Below are positions 1-7,073 of a stretch of DNA of 27,520 nucleotides, in pieces (within the stretch, counting starts at the first letter, position 1; each line of letters opens with the position of its first letter). The notes under the pieces are model-generated. The model was given only the letters and a program-made list of their open reading frames with translations. It made no database searches and was not told the DNA's origin. Source of the DNA: a virus; IMG/VR virus record IMGVR_UViG_3300017758_000091, positions 1 through 27,520 of that record, one strand, 5' to 3'. A program made the position numbers and the translations under genes.

Positions 1-1
1 A

Positions 2-448
2 GATTTTTTTAAAGCTGTTGGAGAAAAAGTTAGAAAGTTTTTTGGTGGTGATACTGCAGAACTAACAGATGCAATTGATGAAGGATTAGTTGAAGCTGAA
101 GGAGCTTTAGGCTTTGGTAATAACAAACTTAACCGTGAAATGGCTGAAAAAGCAAGTAGTGAAAAGTTAAACATGTTATTGAAAGATGCTGATTTAAGTA
201 GAAAAGATAGAAGATTTGTAGAGGACTTACTTAAATCTAGAGATATTCAACCAGCTGGTCAGGTTAGTAATCAAAATACAGCAGATAATATAGATGCAGC
301 TGCTGCACAAAATAATAGTGGAGGTGGAGCTACTGGTGATACAGTTGTAGTTTCTTCGACAAATAATAATCAATCAAGTCAAACAACTAATATTACTCCT
401 GGTGGTACTAATACCCAAGTTGGATATTCAGATGCATATGCTACTTAA
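2..448 (+). CDS. Tail tape-measure-like protein, C-terminal part (5' partial)
   Basis: The reading frame is open from base 2, so the start lies outside the window and the internal ATG at 140 is not the true start. About 148 residues are visible. The first half is charged and probably helical. The last 60 residues are low-complexity, rich in Asn, Ser, Thr and Gly, with a hydrophobic VVVSST stretch. Such tails are common at the C-termini of phage tape measure and related tail proteins, and the gene sits directly before gp48, where T4-like phages carry the tape measure gp29. The assignment rests on position and composition, because no catalytic or signature motif is visible. Its stop codon overlaps the stop of the convergent gp4 gene in a shared TTAA. 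Confidence 0.55.
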   Translation, partial: DFFKAVGEKVRKFFGGDTAELTDAIDEGLVEAEGALGFGNNKLNREMAEKASSEKLNMLLKDADLSRKDRRFVEDLLKSRDIQPAGQVSNQNTADNIDAAAAQNNSGGGATGDTVVVSSTNNNQSSQTTNITPGGTNTQVGYSDAYAT

Positions 449-987
449 GAACGCCTTGTGGGTCTAGTATAAGGCTTTCGTTTTTGTATTTCTTTTCTTT
501 TAAGTAATCTTCTTTCAGCTAATAATTGAGATTTCTCAGCTTCCCATTTTAAGATACCCATTTTTTGTAGAGTTTCTTCAGTCCATATTTCAAATCTTAG
601 TCCATTTTTAGAACAAGCAATCTGAGCATTCTTCCATTTTTCAGCATTAATAGCAAACCTGGCAGTTTCTTCAATCCATCTTTTTGATTTTCTTGTAGGT
701 GATGCTGGTGCAACAGTTTCTTTTTTAGGTTTAACTTCAATAACTTTTATTACACCATCGTTAAATTTAATATAAAAATCAGGATAATATCTAGCTCTTT
801 TACCAGTCACAGGGTGTTGGTATGGTATTGCAATCTCTTCACTAGCCCATTCAAGGACTGCAGGATTGTCGTCACACCATTTCATTACGTTTCTTTCCCA
901 CATACTACGGTATGTAATGTTCTTTACATCACCCGTATATTTGTCAGGATTATTTAACGCTGCTAATTTTCCTTTGTAAGTCGGCAT
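445..987 (-). CDS. 4: Head completion nuclease-like protein, T4 gp4 family
   Basis: This 180-residue protein matches the T4 gp4 head completion protein (150 residues), which acts on filled heads before tail joining. The N-terminus has the family pattern KYTGDxxxITYRSxWE (residues 16-31), followed by the acidic IPY segment (54-56). Residues 68-88 read YPDF then EVKPKK, so D70 and E84/K86 fit a PD-(D/E)xK nuclease core like that of TnsA-type endonucleases. The C-terminal 50 residues are very basic and longer than in T4. The gene is a single - strand gene between + strand tail genes. It converges on the tape-measure gene with a 4-base stop overlap and diverges from gp48 across a 27-base gap. Identity is clear; DNA cleavage by this copy is inferred. 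Confidence 0.88.
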   Translation of the reverse strand: MPTYKGKLAALNNPDKYTGDVKNITYRSMWERNVMKWCDDNPAVLEWASEEIAIPYQHPVTGKRARYYPDFYIKFNDGVIKVIEVKPKKETVAPASPTRKSKRWIEETARFAINAEKWKNAQIACSKNGLRFEIWTEETLQKMGILKWEAEKSQLLAERRLLKRKEIQKRKPYTRPTRRS

Positions 988-995
988 AATAAATA
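988..995 (+). promoter_or_regulatory. T4-type late promoter octamer for the hub operon
   Basis: The sequence AATAAATA differs by one base from the T4 late promoter TATAAATA, which is read by the phage sigma factor gp55. It lies 19 bases before the gp48 ATG at 1015, leaving a short leader with an AGGA ribosome site at 1002-1005. The same octamer precedes other units in this window. The opposite strand has a weaker ATTAAATA (1007-1014) that could serve gp4. Confidence 0.6.
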
Positions 996-1014
996 CTCTA
1001 TAGGATTATTTAAT

Positions 1015-2082
1015 ATGCCAGAAAATTTTAAAGCCTTAAGATTTCCACAAGATTTGGGAACTAACAGTTCACCGAACTACATTACTTTTATGCCTGAAGA
1101 GTTATCTTATGAACCAACTAATTACGGCAATAAAGCAGATAGAGGTTCAGGTGGTTTATTCGGAAAATCAGACGGTGGTTCTGCTTTTGATATAGACCTA
1201 GGTGCAGGAAATCCATTTAAACAAATAGGTAAAGCTATTGGTGGCCAACTAGAATCTATTGCTGATGCAGCTGTAGATACAGTGAATGCAATTGGTAGTA
1301 TATTTGATGGTGGTTCATTATCAGCAAAAGCTACAAAGTTTGGTAAATTAGTAAATGGTAAAGTTAAAATAGGAGACTTTATATTATCATCTGGTATAAA
1401 ATCAGAAGCACCTCAAGTAAGACAACAAGGTTCAATATCATTATATTTACCAGATAGTTTAAATGCTACTACATCTGCAGATTATAGTCAAAAAGATATT
1501 GGTGCAATGGGAATGGAAGCAATCAAAGCTGCCAAGAAAGCTGGTGGCGGTAGTATAGCTGATGCTTTTAATCAGACAAAATCAGATTCTAAATTGGCAG
1601 AAGGTGTTTTAGCTGAAGTTGTAAGACAATCAGGACAAGTAGGAGATACAATTGCTATTGCAGAAGGACAAATAGTAAATCCATATTCATATCAAGTATT
1701 TGGCGGCATGGCTCATAGAACTTTTAATTATACATTTGATTTAGTCCCACGAAATTCAAGAGAAGCTGAAGAAGTTAAAAGAATTTGTGATATGTTTTTA
1801 TATTATATGCTACCATCTAAAGGTGGTGGAAGTGTAAACACTGGTAATGCTGGTGAACACTTTCTTAAAATGCCTTCACAATGGGACATAAAATACTATA
1901 GAAACGGTAATCTATTAACTCATCATCAACAACCTTTTAAATGTTTCTTATCATCTTGTGATATTCAATATGGTGGTGATGCTGAAAACTTTTTACATGA
2001 AGATGGTTCACCAGTAAAAACATCTTTAACATTAAGCTATATAGAAATAGAACCATTAATTCAAAACAAGGTGTCTGAATAA
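1015..2082 (+). CDS. 48: Baseplate tail-tube cap/initiator, T4 gp48 family
   Basis: The 355 residues are close to T4 gp48 (364), which sits between the baseplate hub and the first tail-tube ring. The diagnostic region is FGGxxxRTFxYTFDLVPR (about residues 225-245), equivalent to YGGxxxRTxxFTWDLTPR in T4, followed by a helix and a C-terminal beta segment ending in a Leu/Ile-rich strand (SYIEIEPLI). The middle holds IxLYLPDSL (about 140-150), like the ILLPRS segment of T4. The N-terminal third is Gly/Ala-rich and variable. It is the first gene of a coupled + operon; its TAA overlaps the ATG of gp53 (TAATG at 2080). No gp54 partner gene is seen in this window. Confidence 0.82.
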   Translation: MPENFKALRFPQDLGTNSSPNYITFMPEELSYEPTNYGNKADRGSGGLFGKSDGGSAFDIDLGAGNPFKQIGKAIGGQLESIADAAVDTVNAIGSIFDGGSLSAKATKFGKLVNGKVKIGDFILSSGIKSEAPQVRQQGSISLYLPDSLNATTSADYSQKDIGAMGMEAIKAAKKAGGGSIADAFNQTKSDSKLAEGVLAEVVRQSGQVGDTIAIAEGQIVNPYSYQVFGGMAHRTFNYTFDLVPRNSREAEEVKRICDMFLYYMLPSKGGGSVNTGNAGEHFLKMPSQWDIKYYRNGNLLTHHQQPFKCFLSSCDIQYGGDAENFLHEDGSPVKTSLTLSYIEIEPLIQNKVSE

Positions 2083-2735
2083 TGTACTTCAAACAATACA
2101 ATAGAATAGTATATGAATTTTCTGACGGTGTAAAAAGAGTTATGACTGATATGTCTATACGTCCTAAAATGAGAGATGAGATTACTACAAATTCTGATAA
2201 CTTTGAATTTTATTCTATCAAAGACGGAGATACACCAGAAAATTTAGCTTATGATTATTATTCTGATACCGGTAAACACTGGGCTATCATGCTTGCTAAT
2301 AATATAATGAGTATCTATAATGATTGGCCAAGAGACCAACAGCAACAAGATGAATTTTTATTTCAAAAATATAAAGTACAAACTGACAGTGATGGTGTTT
2401 CACAAACTCTTACAAAAGTACAAGTAATGGAATTCATACAGTTTGTAGGTACAACAGGTAATAATTTTAAAAGCTCTGTGACAGGAACAAGTGTTGTGAC
2501 TAAACCTAGACATTTTATAGATGCAAATAAAAAAGAATATTCTTATGATTCAATAGTAAATAATACAACAGGAAAAGATGCAAATGGTATAGGAATTACA
2601 TATCCTACAGTAGCTCCTGTGTCAATTCAAACACATGAAGAAGAGTTAAATGAAACAAAAAGAAATATTATTATTCCGACATCAAAAGTAGTAGACAAAT
2701 TGATTGACGAAATACAAGAGTATATAAATGGCTAG
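2082..2735 (+). CDS. 53: Baseplate wedge protein, T4 gp53 family
   Basis: This 217-residue protein (T4 gp53 is 196) is a wedge component that links wedges to the hub. The recognisable part is a LysM-like segment at about residues 43-80: YSIKDGDTPENLAYDYY followed by HWAIMLANNI, matching the T4 pattern YxIKGxPxPEELAxxxYxxxxxxWVLLxxN. A conserved NDW and a helix with repeated Gln follow. It carries one Asp-Ser-Asp (VQTDSDG, about residue 102), the only such site in the hub proteins. It starts in the stop of gp48 and overlaps gp27 by 8 bases, so all three are probably translated in a coupled way. Confidence 0.82.
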   Translation: MYFKQYNRIVYEFSDGVKRVMTDMSIRPKMRDEITTNSDNFEFYSIKDGDTPENLAYDYYSDTGKHWAIMLANNIMSIYNDWPRDQQQQDEFLFQKYKVQTDSDGVSQTLTKVQVMEFIQFVGTTGNNFKSSVTGTSVVTKPRHFIDANKKEYSYDSIVNNTTGKDANGIGITYPTVAPVSIQTHEEELNETKRNIIIPTSKVVDKLIDEIQEYING

Positions 2736-3915
2736 CGGAAAACAAACTGGTGCTTACGAACTAAAAAGCGCAAAAATAATTAGAGGTGGAGAAGCAGCTG
2801 ATATCACTATGATGGTATCAGAAATGAATATCTTTTCATCCATAGTTGATAGAACTATTATGGGTGAGTTTTTAATTACTGATGGTAGAAACATAATATC
2901 AGGTTTCCCTGTACAAGGTGGTGACCTATTTAAAGTACAAATAGATATTATGGGTCAAATAAGAGATTACACTTTAAGAATTACTAAAATAAAAGGTTTA
3001 TCTGATTTAGAAACTAGTAGGATGTATATTTTAGAGTGTATATCTGAATTTGCTTTCCAAGGTTTGCATCAAAAGTTTTCTCAATCATTTACTGGTCCAT
3101 TTAATGAAATTGCTTTAAAAATATTTCAAAAATATACAGACGAAAAATTTGGTGTATTTGAAGCTTCAAAAGGTAGTTCAACAGTTATTATTCCCAATTG
3201 GAGTCCTACAAGAGCTATAGGCTGGTTAGCATCAAATGCAGTTTCTACAACTGATGATATAAGATTTCGGTTCTTTCAAGACAGTAAAGGTCTATATAAC
3301 TTTATGCCTATTGAAAAAGCTTTAGATTTTTATAAAGATAATCCACCATTCACTTTTAAGTATAGAGCAAATAATTCTACTGATGGTATACCTAATGTGG
3401 AACAAGATTTATCAGCTATATCTGATTTAAAGTTTGGTCATTCTTATGATATGGCAAAAGCTTTAAGAGAAGGTTATTTAGTTGCCAGAGAATATGATGT
3501 TAGTTTAAAAGAAAAAACTCAAACTGTTCTTAATTGGAATTATCATAAAGAATTTGATAAAGCAAAATACTTAAATCCATTTCCACAATATTATAATCAA
3601 GATTATGGAATGGGCAGAATATATTTTTCTGCAAGTTCACAATATCAAAGTGACTTGTCTGGTTTAAAAAGGTCATCAGTCACAGGTTATAATCAATTAG
3701 TACAAATTACAGTTAAAGGTAATCCTGAAGTTGATATTGGACAAGTTGTACAATTAGATATACCAAATCCAGACCCTGCTGGTTCTAGAATGGGTGAAAA
3801 AGATAATATGTGGACAGGTAAATATTATGTCACAGCCAAAAGAGACTTTTATGCAGGTGATGAAGTTAAAATGGTAATGGACTGTGCTAAAGAAAGTTTA
3901 AAAGAGGAAGTATAG
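2728..3915 (+). CDS. 27: Baseplate central hub protein, T4 gp27 family
   Basis: At 395 residues it is almost the length of T4 gp27 (391), the trimeric ring that joins the tail tube to the gp5 spike. Matching features are an N-terminal beta domain ending in a GEFLITDG-type strand (about 46-54), the IPNWSPTRAIGWLASNAV segment (about 155-172; T4 has IPWTSTFENYLSYVREVAL), then RFRFFQDSKGLYNFMPI (about 180-196), equivalent to FVFVWQDIMGVNMMDY in T4. The C-terminal half has the second beta barrel with VKGNPEVDIGQVVQLDI. It is directly followed by the spike gene after one base, with a good ribosome site (GAGGAAG at 3904-3910). Confidence 0.85.
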   Translation: MASGKQTGAYELKSAKIIRGGEAADITMMVSEMNIFSSIVDRTIMGEFLITDGRNIISGFPVQGGDLFKVQIDIMGQIRDYTLRITKIKGLSDLETSRMYILECISEFAFQGLHQKFSQSFTGPFNEIALKIFQKYTDEKFGVFEASKGSSTVIIPNWSPTRAIGWLASNAVSTTDDIRFRFFQDSKGLYNFMPIEKALDFYKDNPPFTFKYRANNSTDGIPNVEQDLSAISDLKFGHSYDMAKALREGYLVAREYDVSLKEKTQTVLNWNYHKEFDKAKYLNPFPQYYNQDYGMGRIYFSASSQYQSDLSGLKRSSVTGYNQLVQITVKGNPEVDIGQVVQLDIPNPDPAGSRMGEKDNMWTGKYYVTAKRDFYAGDEVKMVMDCAKESLKEEV

Positions 3916-3916
3916 T

Positions 3917-5197
3917 ATGTTAGACGGAAAAATGTTCTGGTTCACTGGCGTTGTTGAAGACAGAATAGACCCTATGAAGATGGGCAGAATAAAAGTAAGA
4001 GTACATGGTATTCATACTGATGATAAAACACTTTTACCTACTAAAGATTTACCTTGGTCTCAAGTAGTGATGCCTATTACGTCTGCATCATTAGCAGGTA
4101 TAGGTACATCAGCAACAGGTATTTTAAATGGTTCATGGGTTGTTGGTTATTTTATTGATGGTAGTGATATGCAAGAAAATATTATTCTTGGAACTTTACC
4201 TTCTACACCTTATGCAAAAAATCCTGAACTAGGATTTCATGACCCGAAAGGTGCACATCCTAGAAGAAGTGATGGTGTTGATACACCTGATTCAGCTCTT
4301 CAATCTTCATATGAAGCCCACCCATCATATGTTAATAAAGTAGACCAAAGACAAACAAAAGTAGAAACAGCAATACCACCATTCTTAAAAACTGTAAGTA
4401 TTGATGAAGAAGATGATGCTAAGTTTACAAGAAATACTTGGGATATGCCAGAAATAATGAAAGGTAATACACCAATATATCCATTCAATAAAGTGACAGA
4501 AACAGAATCTGGTCATGTATTTGAAATTGATGATACTAAAAATAATGAAAGAATATCTATGTATCACCAATCTGGTACTAATTATGAAATTCAAAATGAT
4601 GGTGATGTTGCTACTACTATTAGAAAAGATAACTACACAGTTATTTTTGGAAATGATAAGATTTATGTAAAAGGTAATGTAGATATTACTATTGATGGTG
4701 ATAAAAAAGAACTTGTAAAAGGCAATTATCATCTTGAAGTAGAAAAAGACTATACAATGAATGTAAAAGGCTCAAGAAACTCAGCGGTAGGTGGCAATGA
4801 ATTAATTGAAGTAGGTCAAGCATTTTCTAGCAATGTAAACGAAGACTATACTCAACGTGTAGGAGGCCATGAAATACGTATTGTAGACAAATCAAGGAAT
4901 ACAACAATTGGTGATTCTGAGGACCTTTCTGTGGCCACGAATATGAATGAAATTGTAATGGGTAAAAGAGATATGTTTACTTCCGCTATCCATACACAAA
5001 CAGTCACTGATAAATTAAATATATCAGCATTAGGAGACCTTACAGTAGGTACTAAAGCTAACCATATAGAAACAATTAAAGGTACACGTACAGAAACAAT
5101 TACTGGTGCAGTTAATGAACAATATGGTGATGGACAAATAACCAATGTCACAGGTGATGTTGATATTGATACAACTGGAAATATATTGTTAAACTAA
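3917..5197 (+). CDS. 5: Baseplate spike protein, gp5/VgrG-like, no lysozyme domain
   Basis: This 426-residue protein is the membrane-piercing spike under the hub. Residues 1-95 form the OB-fold of gp5 and VgrG: FxGVVEDRxDPxxxGRIKVRV, a PWSQVVMP segment and GSWVVGYFxDG. Residues 190-225 hold the conserved ESGHxFExDDT...HQSGTxxEI motif that opens the triple-stranded beta-helix. About 235-426 is the helix itself, built of short repeats with alternating Val/Ile and Gly-Asn turns (KGNxDITIxGD and so on). T4 gp5 is 575 residues with a lysozyme domain between OB-fold and helix; here that space (about 100-190) is a Pro- and Asp-rich linker with no catalytic Glu/Asp/Thr pattern. The spike is therefore a mechanical needle, and cell-wall cleavage must come from another protein. 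Confidence 0.86.
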   Translation: MLDGKMFWFTGVVEDRIDPMKMGRIKVRVHGIHTDDKTLLPTKDLPWSQVVMPITSASLAGIGTSATGILNGSWVVGYFIDGSDMQENIILGTLPSTPYAKNPELGFHDPKGAHPRRSDGVDTPDSALQSSYEAHPSYVNKVDQRQTKVETAIPPFLKTVSIDEEDDAKFTRNTWDMPEIMKGNTPIYPFNKVTETESGHVFEIDDTKNNERISMYHQSGTNYEIQNDGDVATTIRKDNYTVIFGNDKIYVKGNVDITIDGDKKELVKGNYHLEVEKDYTMNVKGSRNSAVGGNELIEVGQAFSSNVNEDYTQRVGGHEIRIVDKSRNTTIGDSEDLSVATNMNEIVMGKRDMFTSAIHTQTVTDKLNISALGDLTVGTKANHIETIKGTRTETITGAVNEQYGDGQITNVTGDVDIDTTGNILLN

Positions 5198-5631
5198 TGA
5201 ATGAACTTTTAAATACACAAGTACTTAGTATATGGACCATTGCTGGCCCGTGGGCTGCTGTGATTGGCTCGATTATTGTAGGTATGTGGATTAAAGACTG
5301 GGCAACTGGATTTGCAAAAGGTGCTAGATTTAGAATGAGCAAGTCTTTTAATGAAGGCGATAAAGTAATTTTAGAAGGCAAACCAGCTCTTATTATAAAG
5401 ATAGGATTTACTGAAACTGTTTTTGGTGTTTATAATGATGATGGCTATACTTGGAGATTTGTACAAAATGAAAGAATACCTTTTCTTAAATTAGAAAAGA
5501 TTGTTGATAAAGATTTACACCAAGACACTGACCAAGAAAAAGCTCAAAAGATTGTTGATGCATTACAAAATGCAGAGATTGAAAAAAACAAAGCTGATAT
5601 CGAGAACATTAAAAATGGGAACAAAAGTTAA
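5197..5631 (+). CDS. Small MscS-like membrane protein
   Basis: The 144 residues have one hydrophobic segment (about 11-30), then an amphipathic Gly/Ala stretch (WATGFAKGARF, about 35-45), then a compact beta domain (about 47-92) with FNEGDKVxLEGKPALIIKIGF and a W-R-F-V-Q-N-E-R-I end. This follows MscS channels closely: the pore-lining third helix with Gly/Ala spacing, FRxGDxVxxxGxxGxVxxI, and the closing VPNGxI strand. The remaining 50 residues are charged and probably coiled-coil. Full MscS has three helices and about 286 residues, so this would be a minimal version. It starts in the stop codon of the spike gene (TAATG at 5195). The fold is inferred from pattern; channel activity is unproven, and a membrane anchor with an Sm-like beta domain is an alternative. 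Confidence 0.55.
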   Translation: MNELLNTQVLSIWTIAGPWAAVIGSIIVGMWIKDWATGFAKGARFRMSKSFNEGDKVILEGKPALIIKIGFTETVFGVYNDDGYTWRFVQNERIPFLKLEKIVDKDLHQDTDQEKAQKIVDALQNAEIEKNKADIENIKNGNKS

Positions 5632-6169
5632 ATTACCAAAATTAGCTATGGCATATACACAATTGCCTGAGCCTGAACAACATACTCAAGAAAAAATAGA
5701 GTATGTAATAGAGCAAACAAAAACTCGTAATAAGTTTTGGGAAGCATCCGTAGCAGCTCATGATGAAGACCCATCATTTGCTATCAAAGAATATTGTAAA
5801 GAAAATAATATAGATTTTCCTGCTAGAGAAGTTTATGAATTAGAAGACCAGGCTGTACAAACTATAAAGTTTTGGAAAAGAAAATTTGCTAAATTAAGAC
5901 CCTATGCAGCTGCAGAACATTATGGATTAAATGTGGATAGATTACCCAGTAAAACAAATAAGACTAAATCTTATCCAAGTGGACATTCAACCCAAGGATA
6001 TTTAGCTGGACTTTATGTATCTAGTATATACCCATCTCATAGAGTAGGTATTATGGAAGCTGGATTAGAATGTGGTATTGGTAGAATTAAAGCTGGCTTT
6101 CACTATTTGAATGACCATGAAGCTGGTATGAATTTAGCTACACAATTATTTAACTTGGTAAAGACATGA
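5615..6169 (+). CDS. PAP2 / class A acid phosphatase-like protein
   Basis: All three PAP2 active-site motifs are present. With the start at 5615 they are K88-x6-R95-P96, P121-S-G-H124, and R157-x5-H163-x3-D167. The surroundings (SYPSGHSTxGY, GRIKAGFHY) resemble class A nonspecific acid phosphatases such as PhoN, which hydrolyse phosphate monoesters through a phospho-histidine (H163). There is no signal peptide and no membrane segment, unlike lipid-phosphate PAP2 enzymes, so a soluble cytoplasmic enzyme is likely. The frame is open from an upstream ATG at 5501, but that would overlap the previous gene by 131 bases and adds 38 basic residues without family resemblance, so 5615 (17-base overlap, 184 residues) is preferred. 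5648 is another possible start. The substrate is unknown. Confidence 0.8.
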   Translation: MGTKVKLPKLAMAYTQLPEPEQHTQEKIEYVIEQTKTRNKFWEASVAAHDEDPSFAIKEYCKENNIDFPAREVYELEDQAVQTIKFWKRKFAKLRPYAAAEHYGLNVDRLPSKTNKTKSYPSGHSTQGYLAGLYVSSIYPSHRVGIMEAGLECGIGRIKAGFHYLNDHEAGMNLATQLFNLVKT

Positions 6170-6771
6170 AAAAATTTACTGACATATTAGAAGAAGAAGC
6201 TGGTAAAGGACTTACAGTCTTTGATATTGATGACACTTTGTTTAAAACTTCTGCTAAAGTAAAAGTTAAAAATAAAAAAACAGGTGATGTGAAAGAGCTT
6301 CCACCAGTACAATATAATAAGTACAAATTAAAGAAAGATGAAGAGTGGGATTTTGGTGAATTTAAAAATTCAAAAATGTTTCAGCAAACTGCTATGCCAA
6401 TTGGACGTATGGTAAAAAAAGCAAAAGCAATTATAAGAAATGCTACTAGAAAAGGTTCAAAAGTAATTATAATTACAGCTCGATCTGATATGGATGATAG
6501 AGATTTATTTTTAGATACTTTTAGAGCTCATGGTATAGATATAGACAAAGTACATGTAGAAAGAGCTGGTAATCTAGGTGGTAGTGCCGCTAGTGCTAAG
6601 AAAAAGATTTTTCAAAAGTACTTAGGTTCAGGTGACTTTGAGAGAGTACGATTTTTTGATGATGATAAAAATAACTTAAAAAGCTTTCTTTCACTAAAGA
6701 AAGAATATGATAAAGTAGACTTTTCTGCTTTTCAAGTACAAAACAACGGTTCCGTTAGGAGTGTAAGATAA
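6166..6771 (+). CDS. HAD-superfamily phosphohydrolase-like protein
   Basis: The four HAD motifs can be read in 201 residues: motif I FDIDDTLF (nucleophile D20, general acid D22, T24), motif II IIITARS (T104), a lysine cluster K145-K147 for motif III, and motif IV FFDDDKNN (D165-D167). Between motifs I and II is a basic insert of about 75 residues that could act as a small cap. The protein is soluble, without a signal peptide. HAD proteins of this size occur in T4-like phages; substrates are usually unknown but include nucleotide and nucleic-acid end phosphates. The ATG overlaps the stop of the PAP2 gene (ATGA), and the stop overlaps the PAAR gene (TAATG), so it is made together with another phosphatase and spike parts. 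Confidence 0.8.
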   Translation: MKKFTDILEEEAGKGLTVFDIDDTLFKTSAKVKVKNKKTGDVKELPPVQYNKYKLKKDEEWDFGEFKNSKMFQQTAMPIGRMVKKAKAIIRNATRKGSKVIIITARSDMDDRDLFLDTFRAHGIDIDKVHVERAGNLGGSAASAKKKIFQKYLGSGDFERVRFFDDDKNNLKSFLSLKKEYDKVDFSAFQVQNNGSVRSVR

Positions 6772-7073
6772 TGAGCTTAGCTGTCACTAGAAAAGATGAT
6801 AAACATGTAGGACATGCAAGTCCTACACCAAGTCCATTTCATCAAACTGCTTATACAGGTGGTTCTTTAAATGTATTTGCTAATGGTAAAAATGTAATAC
6901 GTGGAGAAAGTACAGATTCAACTAGTTGTGGAGACCCTGCAGTTGGTGGATCAAGTAAAGTTTTAGTAAATGGTAAAAAGGTACATAGGAAAACTGATGC
7001 AACTGGTGGTCATGGTAGTTGGGTTGCAAATGCTTCTAATGAAGGTTCACCAGATGTATTTGCAGGTGGGTAA
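6771..7073 (+). CDS. PAAR-like spike tip protein (gp5.4-like)
   Basis: This 100-residue protein fits the PAAR family, which caps the tip of gp5/VgrG spikes with a small metal-binding cone (T4 gp5.4 is 97 residues). Typical features are a His-rich start (H12, H15), GHASPTPSPFHQTAY, paired VxxNGKxVxR strands (NVFANGKNVIRGES and KVLVNGKKVHRK) and a Gly-rich GGHGSW end. H15, C53, H72 and H81 are candidate ligands; PAAR proteins use three His and one Cys for a metal ion, but which residues do so here is a guess. It lies in the same coupled operon as the gp5-like spike, separated by three accessory genes. Both junctions are TAATG. Confidence 0.8.
   Translation: MSLAVTRKDDKHVGHASPTPSPFHQTAYTGGSLNVFANGKNVIRGESTDSTSCGDPAVGGSSKVLVNGKKVHRKTDATGGHGSWVANASNEGSPDVFAGG

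Noticed and set aside
4300-5381. Several minus-strand open frames opposite the spike and MscS-like genes
   Set aside because: They are low-complexity Ile/Phe/Ser-rich translations typical of the antisense of AT-rich genes, and the + strand proteins have recognised domains.
5501-5614. Longer N-terminus for the PAP2 gene
   Set aside because: It would overlap the previous gene by 131 bases and reads that gene out of frame as a Lys/Leu-rich peptide with no family match.
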